DNA from: GCA-2737595 sp037138535
Lineage (GTDB): Bacteria > Actinomycetota > Actinomycetes > Nanopelagicales > Nanopelagicaceae
Length of the DNA: 35,194 bases
Direction: 5' to 3'
NCBI GenBank assembly: GCA_037138535.1
Contig: JBAXIG010000010.1
Span: 1-35,194 of the forward strand
Positions 1-8,561 of this stretch are shown piece by piece; position 1 is the stretch's first letter, and the number at the start of each line of letters is the position of its first letter. The position numbers were made by a program, and so were the translations under genes. Under the pieces are notes generated by a model that searched no databases, was not told where the DNA came from, and saw only the letters and a program-made list of their open reading frames with translations.

Positions 1-952
1 TCCATATCTTCAAATTCGGCTGCATGGATACTGGCTTAGTGCACTTGTACTGCACGTACACCTCGAGATGATCTTGAAGATTGGCGCCCACACCGGGAAG
101 GTGATGCACCAGTTCGACTCCCACGCTCTTGAGATACTCCGCATCACCAATTCCCGAGAGCTGCAAGATTTGCGGAGTATTGATCGCTCCCCCACAAAGA
201 ATAATTTCTTTACCCCTGATAACTTCGCGCTTCTTGCCGCGTATTACTTCAACACCCACCGCCCGTTTACCTTCAAAAATAACTCTGGCGACTTGTGAAC
301 GCGTCTTTACTGTGAGGTTCTTGCGGTGCCTCACTGGATACAAGTAGGCACGAGCAGCGCTGAGTCTGCGCCCGCGGTATACATTCCGATCAAAAGGACC
401 AAAGCCTTCCTGGCGGAATGAGTTGACATCGGGCGTGCGTGCATAGCCTGCTTCTTGGGCAGCTGTGAAGAAAGCCTCAAAGAGTGGACTCTTCATAGGC
501 CCGCGTTCTAACTTCAACGGGCCAGAATCACCATGGAAAGGGCTCTTTGGATCCGCAAGGCAATTCTCTAATTTCTTGAAGTAGGGCAAGCAATGTGCAT
601 AATCCCAATTCTCCATTCCGGGATCTGCAGCCCATCTTTCGTAGTCAAGAGGATTTCCGCGCTGCCAAATCATGCCGTTGATACTGCTAGAACCGCCTAA
701 GACCTTTCCACGCGCATGATAAATCTTCCGGTTATTCATGAAAGGCTCGGGTTCAGATTCATATTTCCAGTCGTAGAACTTACTGCCGATAGGGAAAGCC
801 AGGGCTGCCGGCATATGAATGAAAACATCCCACCAATAATCTGGGCGACCAGCTTCAAGAACTAAAACTTTATTCTGCGGATCCGCGCTAAGGCGATTCG
901 CCAAAGCCGAACCTGCAGAACCACCTCCCACAATAATGAAGTCATAACTCAT
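1..952 (-). CDS. betA: Choline dehydrogenase (GMC oxidoreductase), 3' part missing
   Basis: FAD-dependent enzyme oxidising choline to betaine aldehyde, the first step to glycine betaine. Translating the minus strand from the ATG at 952 gives an open frame to the window edge, about 317 residues of a protein usually near 550. It opens with the dinucleotide-binding motif DFIIVGGGSAGSALA, then EAGRPDYWWD, the GMC signature around RGKVLGGSSSINGM, FRQEGFGPFDRN and LPGVGANLQDHLE. These match E. coli BetA closely in order and spacing. The C-terminal half with the catalytic His lies outside the window. Its ATG overlaps the folD stop by 4 bp (ATGA), so it is translationally coupled as the last visible gene of the leftward betaine operon. 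Other GMC alcohol oxidases are possible in principle, but betB and the betaine importer in the same operon favour choline. Confidence 0.93.
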   Translation of the reverse strand, partial: MSYDFIIVGGGSAGSALANRLSADPQNKVLVLEAGRPDYWWDVFIHMPAALAFPIGSKFYDWKYESEPEPFMNNRKIYHARGKVLGGSSSINGMIWQRGNPLDYERWAADPGMENWDYAHCLPYFKKLENCLADPKSPFHGDSGPLKLERGPMKSPLFEAFFTAAQEAGYARTPDVNSFRQEGFGPFDRNVYRGRRLSAARAYLYPVRHRKNLTVKTRSQVARVIFEGKRAVGVEVIRGKKREVIRGKEIILCGGAINTPQILQLSGIGDAEYLKSVGVELVHHLPGVGANLQDHLEVYVQYKCTKPVSMQPNLKIW

Positions 953-1905
953 GAGAGCCTCAAGCACCCTGTGTCGGTAGGTGGAGAGGTCGGTAGGTGG
1001 TCACGTTGATCGGCACGTCGATGGGCACGTTCAAGGCTCTCCACCACATTAGTAATCAGCATGGCGCGCGTCATGAGACCCACATCCCCAGGCATAGGCG
1101 CCATAAATCCTGCAACATCCATCACACCTGGATGTATGTCGCCTATTAACCCTGCCTCGGTACGAGTGATGCCGACGTCGAGAACCGCGGCGCCTGGTTT
1201 CACCAAATCTGCAGTGATCATGTGTGGCACTCCGGCAGCTGCCACAATGATGTCTGCCTCACGGAGATATTGCGCAGGATTCTTCGTTCCCGTGTGCACC
1301 AAAGTAACCGTGGCATTCTCACTCTTTCGAGTGAGTAGGAGACCCAGTGGTCGACCCACCGTGACACCTCGACCGACTACCACGATATGTGCGCCATTAA
1401 TGGGCACGTGGTAAGCGCGCAGCAACTCTACAATTCCACGCGGCGTGCATGGCAGCGGTGCTTCTTGCCCAAGAACTAAACGTCCGAGATTCATCGGGTG
1501 TAAACCGTCCGCATCTTTATCAGGATCCATCGCTTCAAGAGCGGCGATGGAATCCAAACCCTTAGGCAACGGAAGCTGAATGATGTATCCAGTGCAGAGC
1601 GGATCTGCGTTAAGCCGGGCCACCTCGCGCATCACATCTGATTGTGTCGCATTGGTCGGCAGATCAGCGCGGATTGATGCGATGCCCACCTCAGCGCAAT
1701 CGCGATGCTTGCCCGACACGTATGCGTGTGAACCTGGGTCGTCACCGATCAACATGGTGCCTAAGCCTGGCGAAAATCCAGCCGCACGCAAGACTTCTAC
1801 CCGCTTTGCTAAGTCTACCTTTACCTTCGTAGCAAGTGCCTTGCCGTCGAGTATCACCGCTCTACCCGAACCAGTCGCATAGCCAGTGTTAGAGCCAGTA
1901 GTCAT
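949..1905 (-). CDS. folD: Methylenetetrahydrofolate dehydrogenase / methenyltetrahydrofolate cyclohydrolase
   Basis: Bifunctional cytosolic enzyme converting 5,10-methylene-THF to methenyl-THF and 10-formyl-THF. The 318-residue product has the family motifs YVSGKHRDCAEVGI (with the catalytic Lys), QLPLPKGLD, DPDKDADGLHPMNLGRL, the NADP-site segment VVVGRGVTVGRPLGLLL and, near the end, PMPGDVGLMTRAML. The last motif is usually PVPGGVGPMT, so this copy is slightly divergent. A tail of about 25 residues after the normal C-terminus, ending near CLRLS, is unusual. The ATG at 1905 lies 17 bp inside the upstream cysteine-synthase-like gene, and the stop overlaps betA. In a methyl-group catabolic operon it most likely runs oxidatively, taking methylene-THF made by the MetF/MetV pair to formyl-THF. 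It could be a second, pathway-specific folD; whether another exists cannot be seen here. Confidence 0.95.
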   Translation of the reverse strand: MTTGSNTGYATGSGRAVILDGKALATKVKVDLAKRVEVLRAAGFSPGLGTMLIGDDPGSHAYVSGKHRDCAEVGIASIRADLPTNATQSDVMREVARLNADPLCTGYIIQLPLPKGLDSIAALEAMDPDKDADGLHPMNLGRLVLGQEAPLPCTPRGIVELLRAYHVPINGAHIVVVGRGVTVGRPLGLLLTRKSENATVTLVHTGTKNPAQYLREADIIVAAAGVPHMITADLVKPGAAVLDVGITRTEAGLIGDIHPGVMDVAGFMAPMPGDVGLMTRAMLITNVVESLERAHRRADQRDHLPTSPPTDTGCLRLS

Positions 1906-2773
1906 TGATGTACTTCTCGCCTTCGTCGCAGAAAAAAGTGACGACGTTTTCCACGCCGTGCTTTTCTTTCAACATCTTAGCCGCCAACAAGTGCGCACCC
2001 GATGAAGGACCTACAAAGATTCCATGTTCACGGCCCAAACGCCGCATCTCTTCGATCGAGACATCCGATTCGATATGGCAGACATCATCAAGAATGTCGC
2101 GATGGCGAGCAATGATCCCTGGAATAAACCCATCAGCAATGCCCTCTATGAGGTGCTTGCCAATTTCCCCACAGAGGATGGTGCAAGATTCGCTCGGCTC
2201 CATCGCTACCACCTTGCACTGAGGATTGACCGCCTTAAAGGCTTGCCCGACACCAACGATGGTGCCCCCCGTACCAACTCCACCGATCACTAGATCCGGG
2301 ACAACGCCCACCGGTAATTGGTGAAGAATTTCCTGGCCAAGCCACTCGCGGTTCTCATCAACGTTCCACTCGTTATCAAATTGTTGAGGCGCAAAATATC
2401 CAGGCAACTCACCAAGGCGACGCACTTCAGCAAGTGCATCATTGACATGGAAATCTCCCATAGTGTGCACTTCGGCACCAAACGCACGCGAGATCGCGGT
2501 CCGTTCGGGGCTCATACCATTAGGCATCACTACTAACATTTTGTAACCTTTAACTGCGGCTACCATACTCATGGCATTTCCAGTGTTACCGCTGCTTGCT
2601 TCAACAATGGTGTCTCCGACCTTAAGTAGGCCATCGCGCTCTGCGCGTTCAATCATGAACTTTGAGATACGTGCCTTAATGGAACCGGATGGGTTGAGAT
2701 ATTCCATCTTGACCCAGATACCCTCAATATTGATGAGTGGGGTGTTCCCAATCGCATCCAGAATGGTCTCCAT
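1889..2773 (-). CDS. Cysteine synthase family PLP enzyme (CysK/CysM-like)
   Basis: Fold-type II PLP enzyme, probably using O-acetylserine or an activated relative with sulfide or thiosulfate. The 294-residue product has the PLP lysine K33 in NPSGSIKARI, the substrate loop SSGNTGNAMSMVA, the phosphate-binding loop GGVGTGGT and the late PSSGAHLLAA segment; all needed residues seem present. Length is close to CysM (about 300). The start at 2773 has GGGAG about 7 bases upstream. It is the first gene after a hairpin that separates it from proX, and it overlaps folD by 17 bp, so it heads a sub-operon cysM-like/folD/betA. Why it sits among betaine genes is unclear: it may link one-carbon units and serine to cysteine, or act on another beta-substituted amino acid. 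The exact substrate is not readable from sequence. Confidence 0.85.
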   Translation of the reverse strand: METILDAIGNTPLINIEGIWVKMEYLNPSGSIKARISKFMIERAERDGLLKVGDTIVEASSGNTGNAMSMVAAVKGYKMLVVMPNGMSPERTAISRAFGAEVHTMGDFHVNDALAEVRRLGELPGYFAPQQFDNEWNVDENREWLGQEILHQLPVGVVPDLVIGGVGTGGTIVGVGQAFKAVNPQCKVVAMEPSESCTILCGEIGKHLIEGIADGFIPGIIARHRDILDDVCHIESDVSIEEMRRLGREHGIFVGPSSGAHLLAAKMLKEKHGVENVVTFFCDEGEKYINDYWL

Positions 2774-2854
2774 CGCACGCTCCCTACAGTTTGAACCTTC
2801 GAATTACCACGCTACAACCAGGGGTCTTGAATTGCCCGCCCAAGGTCTTTCAAG

Positions 2855-2891
2855 TAAGCAGCCCTGCCAGGATAACTGACAGGGCTGCTTA
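2855..2891 (-). terminator. Strong hairpin between proX and the cysM-like gene
   Basis: A perfect 12-bp inverted repeat (TAAGCAGCCCTG at 2855-2866, CAGGGCTGCTTA at 2880-2891) with a 13-base loop starts 16 bases past the proX stop. No clear T-run follows on the minus strand, so it may be a partial or Rho-assisted terminator or an mRNA 3'-end stabiliser rather than a full intrinsic terminator. It marks a boundary in the leftward operon. Confidence 0.6.
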
Positions 2892-2907
2892 ATCGAACAA
2901 TGAGAAT

Positions 2908-3879
2908 CTAGCTACCTATCCAAGCCTTAACCTTGTCTGGATTGGCATCTGCCCACTTCTTACCAGCTGCTTCTGGGGTCATCTTGTCCACTGCGATGTA
3001 TTTTGCGACGATGTTCTGATCATCGTTGGACCAGCTGAAGTTCTTGATGAGCGCAGCGGCAGGCGAACCTGAATCTGCGAACTTCTTACTCACGATCTTA
3101 TTCAAGACGTATGGCGCGTAATCGCACGCGATCGTCTTAGGATCGGTGTCGCAACCTGGCGTGTAAGCCGGCAACGCAACGTGCTTGAGAGGAACTTCAC
3201 TCAAGAACCATTGTGGCTCGTAGAAGTAACCGATCATCGGCTTCTTCTGAGCTTCAGCATTCCGGAATGATTGAATCAGCGCATCTTCGCTTCCGAGGTA
3301 AATCACCTTAAAGTTGAGCTTCAAGTTCTTCACGAGCGCCTCATCGTTAGTGACGTATGAGGGATCACCATCGAAGAAGGCACCCTTGCCGCCTGATTCG
3401 CTGTTCTTAAAAAGATCTGCGTACTTATTGAGGTTTGCTGCATCGAGAATATCTGGGTACTTTTCTGCCATCCAAGGGGCTACATACCAACCGATGATGC
3501 CTTGATTGCCGGTGGCACCGAAGTCAACAGCAACTTTTTGGTCAGTAATGTACTTCTTGGTGAGGTCATCGTGGCCCCAGTTCTCCAAAACTGCATCGAC
3601 TTCGCCCGAAGCAAAACCCTGCCAGGAGACTTCTTCTTTAAGGTTCTTCTTTACAACGGTGCAACCCAGTTGGCTCTCGGCAACGTAGCCCACCACTGCC
3701 GCATTAGCTTCGTAACCGACCCAAGGGTTAACAGCAATGTTCAAAGTTCCACAAGCTGCCTTGGATGTTTCTGGAGCGGCAGCTGAAGAATCAGCTACCT
3801 TCGCTCCGCCACATGCAGAGAGCGCGAGCGCGACGACTGCCGAGATGGCTAACGCGCGACCCTTACGTAGATCTACCAT
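2908..3879 (-). CDS. proX: Glycine betaine/choline ABC transporter, substrate-binding lipoprotein
   Basis: Extracytoplasmic receptor (OpuAC/ProX family) that delivers quaternary amines to the permease. The start at 3879 is chosen because a very strong GGAGG site lies just upstream and the protein then begins with a lipoprotein signal, MVDLRKGRALAISAVV followed by the lipobox LSAC. An upstream in-frame extension would add 25 unlikely residues. The mature part shows NPWVGYEANAAVVGY, WQGFASGEVDAVLENWG and GYFYEPQWFLSEV, with several Trp and Tyr residues suited to an aromatic cage for a trimethylammonium head. About 323 residues, normal for the family. Last gene of the proVWX block; a 111-base gap with stem-loops separates it from the permease gene. 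Ligand could be betaine, choline, proline betaine or carnitine; betaine or choline fit the operon best. Confidence 0.93.
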   Translation of the reverse strand: MVDLRKGRALAISAVVALALSACGGAKVADSSAAAPETSKAACGTLNIAVNPWVGYEANAAVVGYVAESQLGCTVVKKNLKEEVSWQGFASGEVDAVLENWGHDDLTKKYITDQKVAVDFGATGNQGIIGWYVAPWMAEKYPDILDAANLNKYADLFKNSESGGKGAFFDGDPSYVTNDEALVKNLKLNFKVIYLGSEDALIQSFRNAEAQKKPMIGYFYEPQWFLSEVPLKHVALPAYTPGCDTDPKTIACDYAPYVLNKIVSKKFADSGSPAAALIKNFSWSNDDQNIVAKYIAVDKMTPEAAGKKWADANPDKVKAWIGS

Positions 3880-3922
3880 TCCTTCTCCTCCTTCGGGCGA
3901 CACCGCCGCCATATTCGCTGGT

Positions 3923-3964
3923 GGCGAAATCGCCGCCTGATCCTTCGACGACAATAGAGTCGTC
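3923..3964 (-). other. Two small stem-loops in the proW-proX gap
   Basis: The 111-base gap (3880-3990) holds GACGAC (3947-3952) paired with GTCGTC (3959-3964) over a 6-base loop, and the 12-base palindrome GGCGAAATCGCC (3923-3934). No gene fits here. By analogy with malE-malF type operons, such hairpins may stabilise or process the message so that the binding protein is made in excess over the membrane parts; that role is inferred. Confidence 0.45.
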
Positions 3965-3990
3965 TAGTACGTGAGATATCCTCTCGCGCT

Positions 3991-5979
3991 CTACCCTTCT
4001 CGTCTACGACCCCGCGAAATCTCTTGGGTAATTCGATCGAGAAGTATGCCCAGGAGCACGATTGCTAGCCCTGCTGCTAACCCCTTGCCCTTGAGATTTT
4101 CTTGGGAGAACCCGGCAACCACCAGATATCCAAGGCCGCCAGCGCCCACTAATCCACCCACCACGACCATCGCCAGCACGTATATAAGTCCCTGATTTGT
4201 CGCCAAAGCCACTGCGCTCCGAGCCACCGGCAATTGCACTTTGGTGATCAATTGCCAGACACTCGATCCAGCACCTGTCATAGCTTCCATAATCGTCTCA
4301 GGCACACCTCGTATGCCATCAGCCACTAACTTAATACTCGCTGGCGCTGCATAAATAACGGCGGCAACAATGGCCGTAAATCTCGTTGCTCCGAAGAGTC
4401 CGAGGCACGGAATGAGATAAACAAATGCTGGCATGACTTGGCCGGCGTCAAGTATCGGTCGGATGATGCGATCTGCGGCTCTGCTTCGTCCGATCCAGAC
4501 TCCGACGATCACGCCAAGAGCAACCGTAATGAGTGCGGCCACAAAAGTAGCCGCTAAAGTCACCATTGAATCCGACCAAAGTCCAGTTCCGACTAACGCC
4601 AGAATGCAGATGCTAGAAATAATTGAAAGCCGCAAGCCGCCGATCATAAATGAAATCCCAGCCACCGCAAGGCCTGTAATAAACCACGGAGTTCCGGTGA
4701 GTAATCCTTGAAGAGGGTTGATCAATCCGTACGAAAAGAAATCGGTGATGGCATTCGTGCCTTTATATAAATGACTCTGCGACCAGAGCACGGCGGTATC
4801 AACATGGCGAGCAAGAAAGCGCCCTAGCTCTCCGCCGCCCGGAAACTCGGCCGCCCAGAAATAGAAGCGGGATAAATAGATCAAGATAAATGTAAGGATT
4901 GCCGCGCCGGCTAAGCCGTTCCGGCGGTTTCGAATCTGCACATCACTTGGCACCGAAGTGAACTCAACTCGTTCCGCCGCCCTGGTGGTACTTCGGTCAA
5001 GAACGATAGCCATTATGACGATTGCTAATCCGGCAGTAAACGATCGACCCACATCAAGAGTTTCCAGAGCTTTTACGACCACGAGTCCTAATCCAGGCGC
5101 ATCGATGAGGGCGGCAATAGTCACCATTGAGAAAGCGGCCATAATCGTTTGATTAATTCCCAGCACGACAGTTCTACGAGCTTGCGGCCATTGCACGCTA
5201 CGGAGCGCTTGCCACTTGGTGGCTCCCATCGAAATGGCGGCCTCTACAGATCCCCAGGGCACTTCGCGAATAGCAACCGATGTGATTCGTAGTGCGGGAG
5301 GTATGGAATATATGAGAGTCACTATCGTGGCAGACGCGGGGCCGATCAAAAAGAAGAGCGTAACCGGAGTGAGATAAACAAATGTCGGCATCACCTGTGC
5401 AAAATCTAAAGCTGGGGAGAGAAACTTTTCAAACTTGGGATAGAGACCAGCACAGACTCCAAGCGGAATACCAATCAACAACGAGAGAATTACTGCGGCG
5501 AGTGTGAGTGCCAATGTATCCATTGATTGAGACCAAAAACCAAGAAGACCAAGAGAGCCGAAGCCAATTGCCGCGCCAATCACCATGCGCCAACCCGCGA
5601 ATGCAAGCACACCAAAAGCCACTATGGCAATGATGCCAAGCCAACCGATCTGCGGCACTGGACGAGCACCGCTCGGCCGACTCATCATGTCTTGCAAAAA
5701 ATTGACGAAGGAATTAATAAAGGCCCGAATTTCGTTGACGACATAAATAAAGATTGGATTTGAATTACGGCTGGCATCTATCCAATTACTCAATCGATTA
5801 AGCGCCTCATGGAACCCAGTCAAGCTCGAACGATCAAGGGGCAACGTAGCTATCCCCCGAAGGAAGAGAGCACCCAGAGCGAAGAAAGCGGCAATGCCAA
5901 GGGAGCAAATCTTTCGCCCTGAGAGACGACGACGTGACGGCGTCATTTCTGACTGTTCACGCACGAGTACTTGCACCAT
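3991..5979 (-). CDS. proW: Double-module betaine ABC transporter permease
   Basis: Inner-membrane channel of the ProU/OpuA-type importer. At 662 residues it is about twice a usual ProW. The two halves repeat the same layout: AQVMPTFVYLTP (about 194-205) and GQVMPAFVYLIP (513-524), EAA-type coupling loops near 243-262 (VEAAISMGATKWQAL) and 563-580 (MEAMTGAGSSVWQL), each followed by hydrophobic segments ending in FTAGLAIVIMAIVLDR or LAAGLAIVLLGILLDR. It is thus an in-frame fusion of two permease modules, likely acting alone as the pseudo-dimer. The ATG overlaps the proV stop by one base (TAATG), implying coupled translation. The first half carries an extra N-terminal part with a membrane segment at about 25-45. 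Confidence 0.93.
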   Translation of the reverse strand: MVQVLVREQSEMTPSRRRLSGRKICSLGIAAFFALGALFLRGIATLPLDRSSLTGFHEALNRLSNWIDASRNSNPIFIYVVNEIRAFINSFVNFLQDMMSRPSGARPVPQIGWLGIIAIVAFGVLAFAGWRMVIGAAIGFGSLGLLGFWSQSMDTLALTLAAVILSLLIGIPLGVCAGLYPKFEKFLSPALDFAQVMPTFVYLTPVTLFFLIGPASATIVTLIYSIPPALRITSVAIREVPWGSVEAAISMGATKWQALRSVQWPQARRTVVLGINQTIMAAFSMVTIAALIDAPGLGLVVVKALETLDVGRSFTAGLAIVIMAIVLDRSTTRAAERVEFTSVPSDVQIRNRRNGLAGAAILTFILIYLSRFYFWAAEFPGGGELGRFLARHVDTAVLWSQSHLYKGTNAITDFFSYGLINPLQGLLTGTPWFITGLAVAGISFMIGGLRLSIISSICILALVGTGLWSDSMVTLAATFVAALITVALGVIVGVWIGRSRAADRIIRPILDAGQVMPAFVYLIPCLGLFGATRFTAIVAAVIYAAPASIKLVADGIRGVPETIMEAMTGAGSSVWQLITKVQLPVARSAVALATNQGLIYVLAMVVVGGLVGAGGLGYLVVAGFSQENLKGKGLAAGLAIVLLGILLDRITQEISRGRRREG

Positions 5980-7049
5980 TAGTCGGTGACCCCGGCGATC
6001 ACGGAAAGAATCTCATCGACCGTGATAACGCCCACTAGTTCGCCGCCATCCATGACTCGTACCGGACGTCCAGCTTCCAGAACTTGCCGAGCCGCGTCAC
6101 GCACCACGATTGATGAAGCGAGTGTGGGTCCAGTGAGATCTTCGCCATCGCGAGGAGCTCGTGCGATCCATTTAAGGGTAAGCACGTGCGACTTAGGAAA
6201 ATCTCGGGTGAAGTTTGCCACGTACTCATCGGCAGGAGCACCCACCAACTCTTCGGGTGTACCTACTTGAACGAGAGCACCATCTCGCATAATCGCGATG
6301 CGATCTCCGAGTTTCAATGCCTCCGAGAGATCATGGGTAATGAAAATCATCGTCTTACCGACCTCATGATGTAGCCGAATAACCTCTTGCTGCATATCGC
6401 GACGAATCAATGGGTCGAGTGCGCTAAAAGGCTCATCAAAGAACATCACCTTTGGATCCGTCGCGAGCGCACGCGCTAATCCCACCCGTTGCTGCATGCC
6501 ACCAGAGAGTTGATGAGGGTAAGCCATCTCATAACCTTGCAACCCCACCAGATCAATCACTTCCTGCGCCCGCGCAAGTCGATCGATTTTCTTTGCGCCG
6601 GCAATCTCCAAACCATATCCAACGTTGTCGACCACCCGACGGTGAGGTAGTAAGCCGAAGTGTTGGAACACCATCGAGAAGCGTTCCCTGCGAAGCTCGC
6701 GGAGCCGATGTTCACTCGCCTTTGAAATATCTTCTCCATCGAGAAAAACTTCGCCAGCGGTAGGTTCCACAAGACGTGTAAGGCAACGAATCAACGTAGA
6801 TTTTCCAGAACCGGATAAACCCATCACTACAAAGACTTCGCCAGGAGCTACGTCAAAAGAAACATCACTCACAGCTGCCGTACACCCGGTCTTCGCGCGC
6901 AACTCACTCCGCGAGAGTTTGGCATCGGGTGAACCTACAATCGAGAGTGGATTTGGTCCATAAACCTTCCATAAACCGCGCACGGAGACTGCGGGAGGGC
7001 TGCCAGCAGGAGCGGTACTCACACTCACGCCTCTCTTGCCTTCGACCAT
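5979..7049 (-). CDS. proV: Glycine betaine ABC transporter, ATP-binding subunit
   Basis: Cytoplasmic ATPase powering the importer. The 356-residue protein has the ProV-type insertion before the Walker A motif (KLSRSELRAKTGC), Walker A GLSGSGKS (77-84), Q-loop Gln129, signature LSGGMQQ (181-187), Walker B VMFFDEP, D-loop SALD and switch His239. After about residue 270 comes a shortened CBS-like tail ending GELVGVITVDEIL; E. coli ProV carries a longer pair of CBS domains. In OpuA-type transporters that tail senses ionic strength, so osmotic gating may be weaker here, which would suit a nutrient importer. The ATG at 7049 has GGGGAG upstream and follows betB by 17 bases. Confidence 0.95.
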   Translation of the reverse strand: MVEGKRGVSVSTAPAGSPPAVSVRGLWKVYGPNPLSIVGSPDAKLSRSELRAKTGCTAAVSDVSFDVAPGEVFVVMGLSGSGKSTLIRCLTRLVEPTAGEVFLDGEDISKASEHRLRELRRERFSMVFQHFGLLPHRRVVDNVGYGLEIAGAKKIDRLARAQEVIDLVGLQGYEMAYPHQLSGGMQQRVGLARALATDPKVMFFDEPFSALDPLIRRDMQQEVIRLHHEVGKTMIFITHDLSEALKLGDRIAIMRDGALVQVGTPEELVGAPADEYVANFTRDFPKSHVLTLKWIARAPRDGEDLTGPTLASSIVVRDAARQVLEAGRPVRVMDGGELVGVITVDEILSVIAGVTD

Positions 7050-7066
7050 GCTCTCCCCTACATCTA

Positions 7067-8557
7067 CTACTTCTCTGACGGGTGGCCGCTATCGCGAAAC
7101 CACCCAGAACGCCCTGGTGAAGTATTGCGCCAGAGGTGCTTGGCTTCAAGATACTCGTGGAGTCCGCTTCCGCCGAGCTCTCGACCCACCCCGGAGGCCT
7201 TAAATCCGCCCCACTCTGCCTCGGGGCGATAGGGGCCGTAATCATTGATCCAAATGGTCCCGTGGCGAAGAGCGGCAGCTACCCGCTCACACTTGGCAAG
7301 ATCGGCGCTCCACACCGCTCCCGAAAGACCATAAATAGTGTCGTTACCTCGTGCGATTGCCGCTTCTTCAGTGGCAAAAGTCTCAACCGTGATAATCGGT
7401 CCGAAAGATTCCTCTTGAACGCAAGCCATCTCTGTCGAACAGCCATCAAGCACTGTCGGCTCGAAGTACCATCCCTCATGCAGACCTGGTGCGCTCGCTC
7501 GCTTGCCTCCAATGCGAAGCACCGCCCCTTCTGCAACTGCTCTTTCCAGATATCCACGAACTTTGTCGAGATGTCCTTCGCTAATGAGTGGTCCAGTTTC
7601 GGCGTCCACATTATCTGGCCCACCAAGAGTGATCTCGCCGGCTCTGCGCACCAATTCATCTACGACTCGATCATGAATGGAAGCCTGCACAAGGAGACGA
7701 GTTCCCGCCGAACAGACTTGACCTGAATGCAAGAATCCCGCGGTCACCGCATTGTCGATTGCAGCGTCGATGTCTGCATCAGCAAAAATAATGTTCGGAT
7801 TTTTTCCACCAAGTTCTAGCGCCACTTTTTTCACCGTACTTGCGGCACTCGCCATGATCGCGCGTCCAGTAGCTAATCCACCAGTGAAGGAAATGAGATC
7901 CACCCTCGGATCACTCGTGAGTGGCGTTCCCACCTCACTACCTGCGCCGAGAATCAAATTGGCTACACCGGAAGGTAGGCCAGCCTCTGCGAGTGTGTGC
8001 ATCAGTAATACCGCGGTAGACGGCGATAGCTCACTTGGCTTCACGATAAAAGAACATCCCGCAAGCAAAGCGGGTGCCACCTTCCAAGATATTTGCAGTA
8101 AGGGATAATTCCACGGCCCAATGAGCGCGCAGACACCCACTGGTTCATAAGCGATGCGACTCTGAATTTCTGATCGACCCACATCAACACTATGACCTGG
8201 CTGCGCCAGTGTGGCATTGAATCGAAAAACTGAAATCACATCTGCAATGTCATACTCAGCCTCGATGAGTCGTTTGGCAGTGTCACCGCTCTCCGCTTTC
8301 GCATAAATTTCTACATCTCTTTCCATGAGGTCTGCGATTCGAAGGAGAAGTGACTGCCGATCTTGCCAACTCCAGGAGCGAAAGATTCCGCTTTGGAAAG
8401 TATCGTGCGCCGCCTCAATCGCTCTCAGGGCATCAGCAAGATTTCCTTCGGTGGCCGACGCCACGACATGTTGATCGTGTGGACTTCGTATTTCACGAAT
8501 TCGCCCAGAAGCGCTCTCCTGCCACTGTCCATTGATAAAATGGCGCAAAAGTGTCAT
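7067..8557 (-). CDS. betB: Betaine aldehyde dehydrogenase
   Basis: NAD(P)-dependent aldehyde dehydrogenase oxidising betaine aldehyde to glycine betaine. The 496-residue product has the full ALDH set: PWNYPLLQ with Asn150, KPSELSP with Lys173, the cofactor loop FTGGLATG, general base Glu248 in LELGGKNP, nucleophile Cys282 in GQVCSAGTR, and EESFGP with GLSGAVWS. FTGGLATG replaces the commoner FTGS form, seen in several betaine and aminoaldehyde dehydrogenases. It lies 4 bases after the mttB stop with no strong ribosome site, suggesting coupled translation. Substrate is assigned from the motifs plus betA and the betaine importer in the operon; a generic aminoaldehyde or other aldehyde cannot be excluded. 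Confidence 0.88.
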   Translation of the reverse strand: MTLLRHFINGQWQESASGRIREIRSPHDQHVVASATEGNLADALRAIEAAHDTFQSGIFRSWSWQDRQSLLLRIADLMERDVEIYAKAESGDTAKRLIEAEYDIADVISVFRFNATLAQPGHSVDVGRSEIQSRIAYEPVGVCALIGPWNYPLLQISWKVAPALLAGCSFIVKPSELSPSTAVLLMHTLAEAGLPSGVANLILGAGSEVGTPLTSDPRVDLISFTGGLATGRAIMASAASTVKKVALELGGKNPNIIFADADIDAAIDNAVTAGFLHSGQVCSAGTRLLVQASIHDRVVDELVRRAGEITLGGPDNVDAETGPLISEGHLDKVRGYLERAVAEGAVLRIGGKRASAPGLHEGWYFEPTVLDGCSTEMACVQEESFGPIITVETFATEEAAIARGNDTIYGLSGAVWSADLAKCERVAAALRHGTIWINDYGPYRPEAEWGGFKASGVGRELGGSGLHEYLEAKHLWRNTSPGRSGWFRDSGHPSEK

Positions 8558-8561
8558 TGAA

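Noticed and set aside
7136..7726. 196-codon plus-strand frame opposite betB
   Set aside because: It is antisense to conserved aldehyde dehydrogenase motifs and has no ribosome site or family resemblance.
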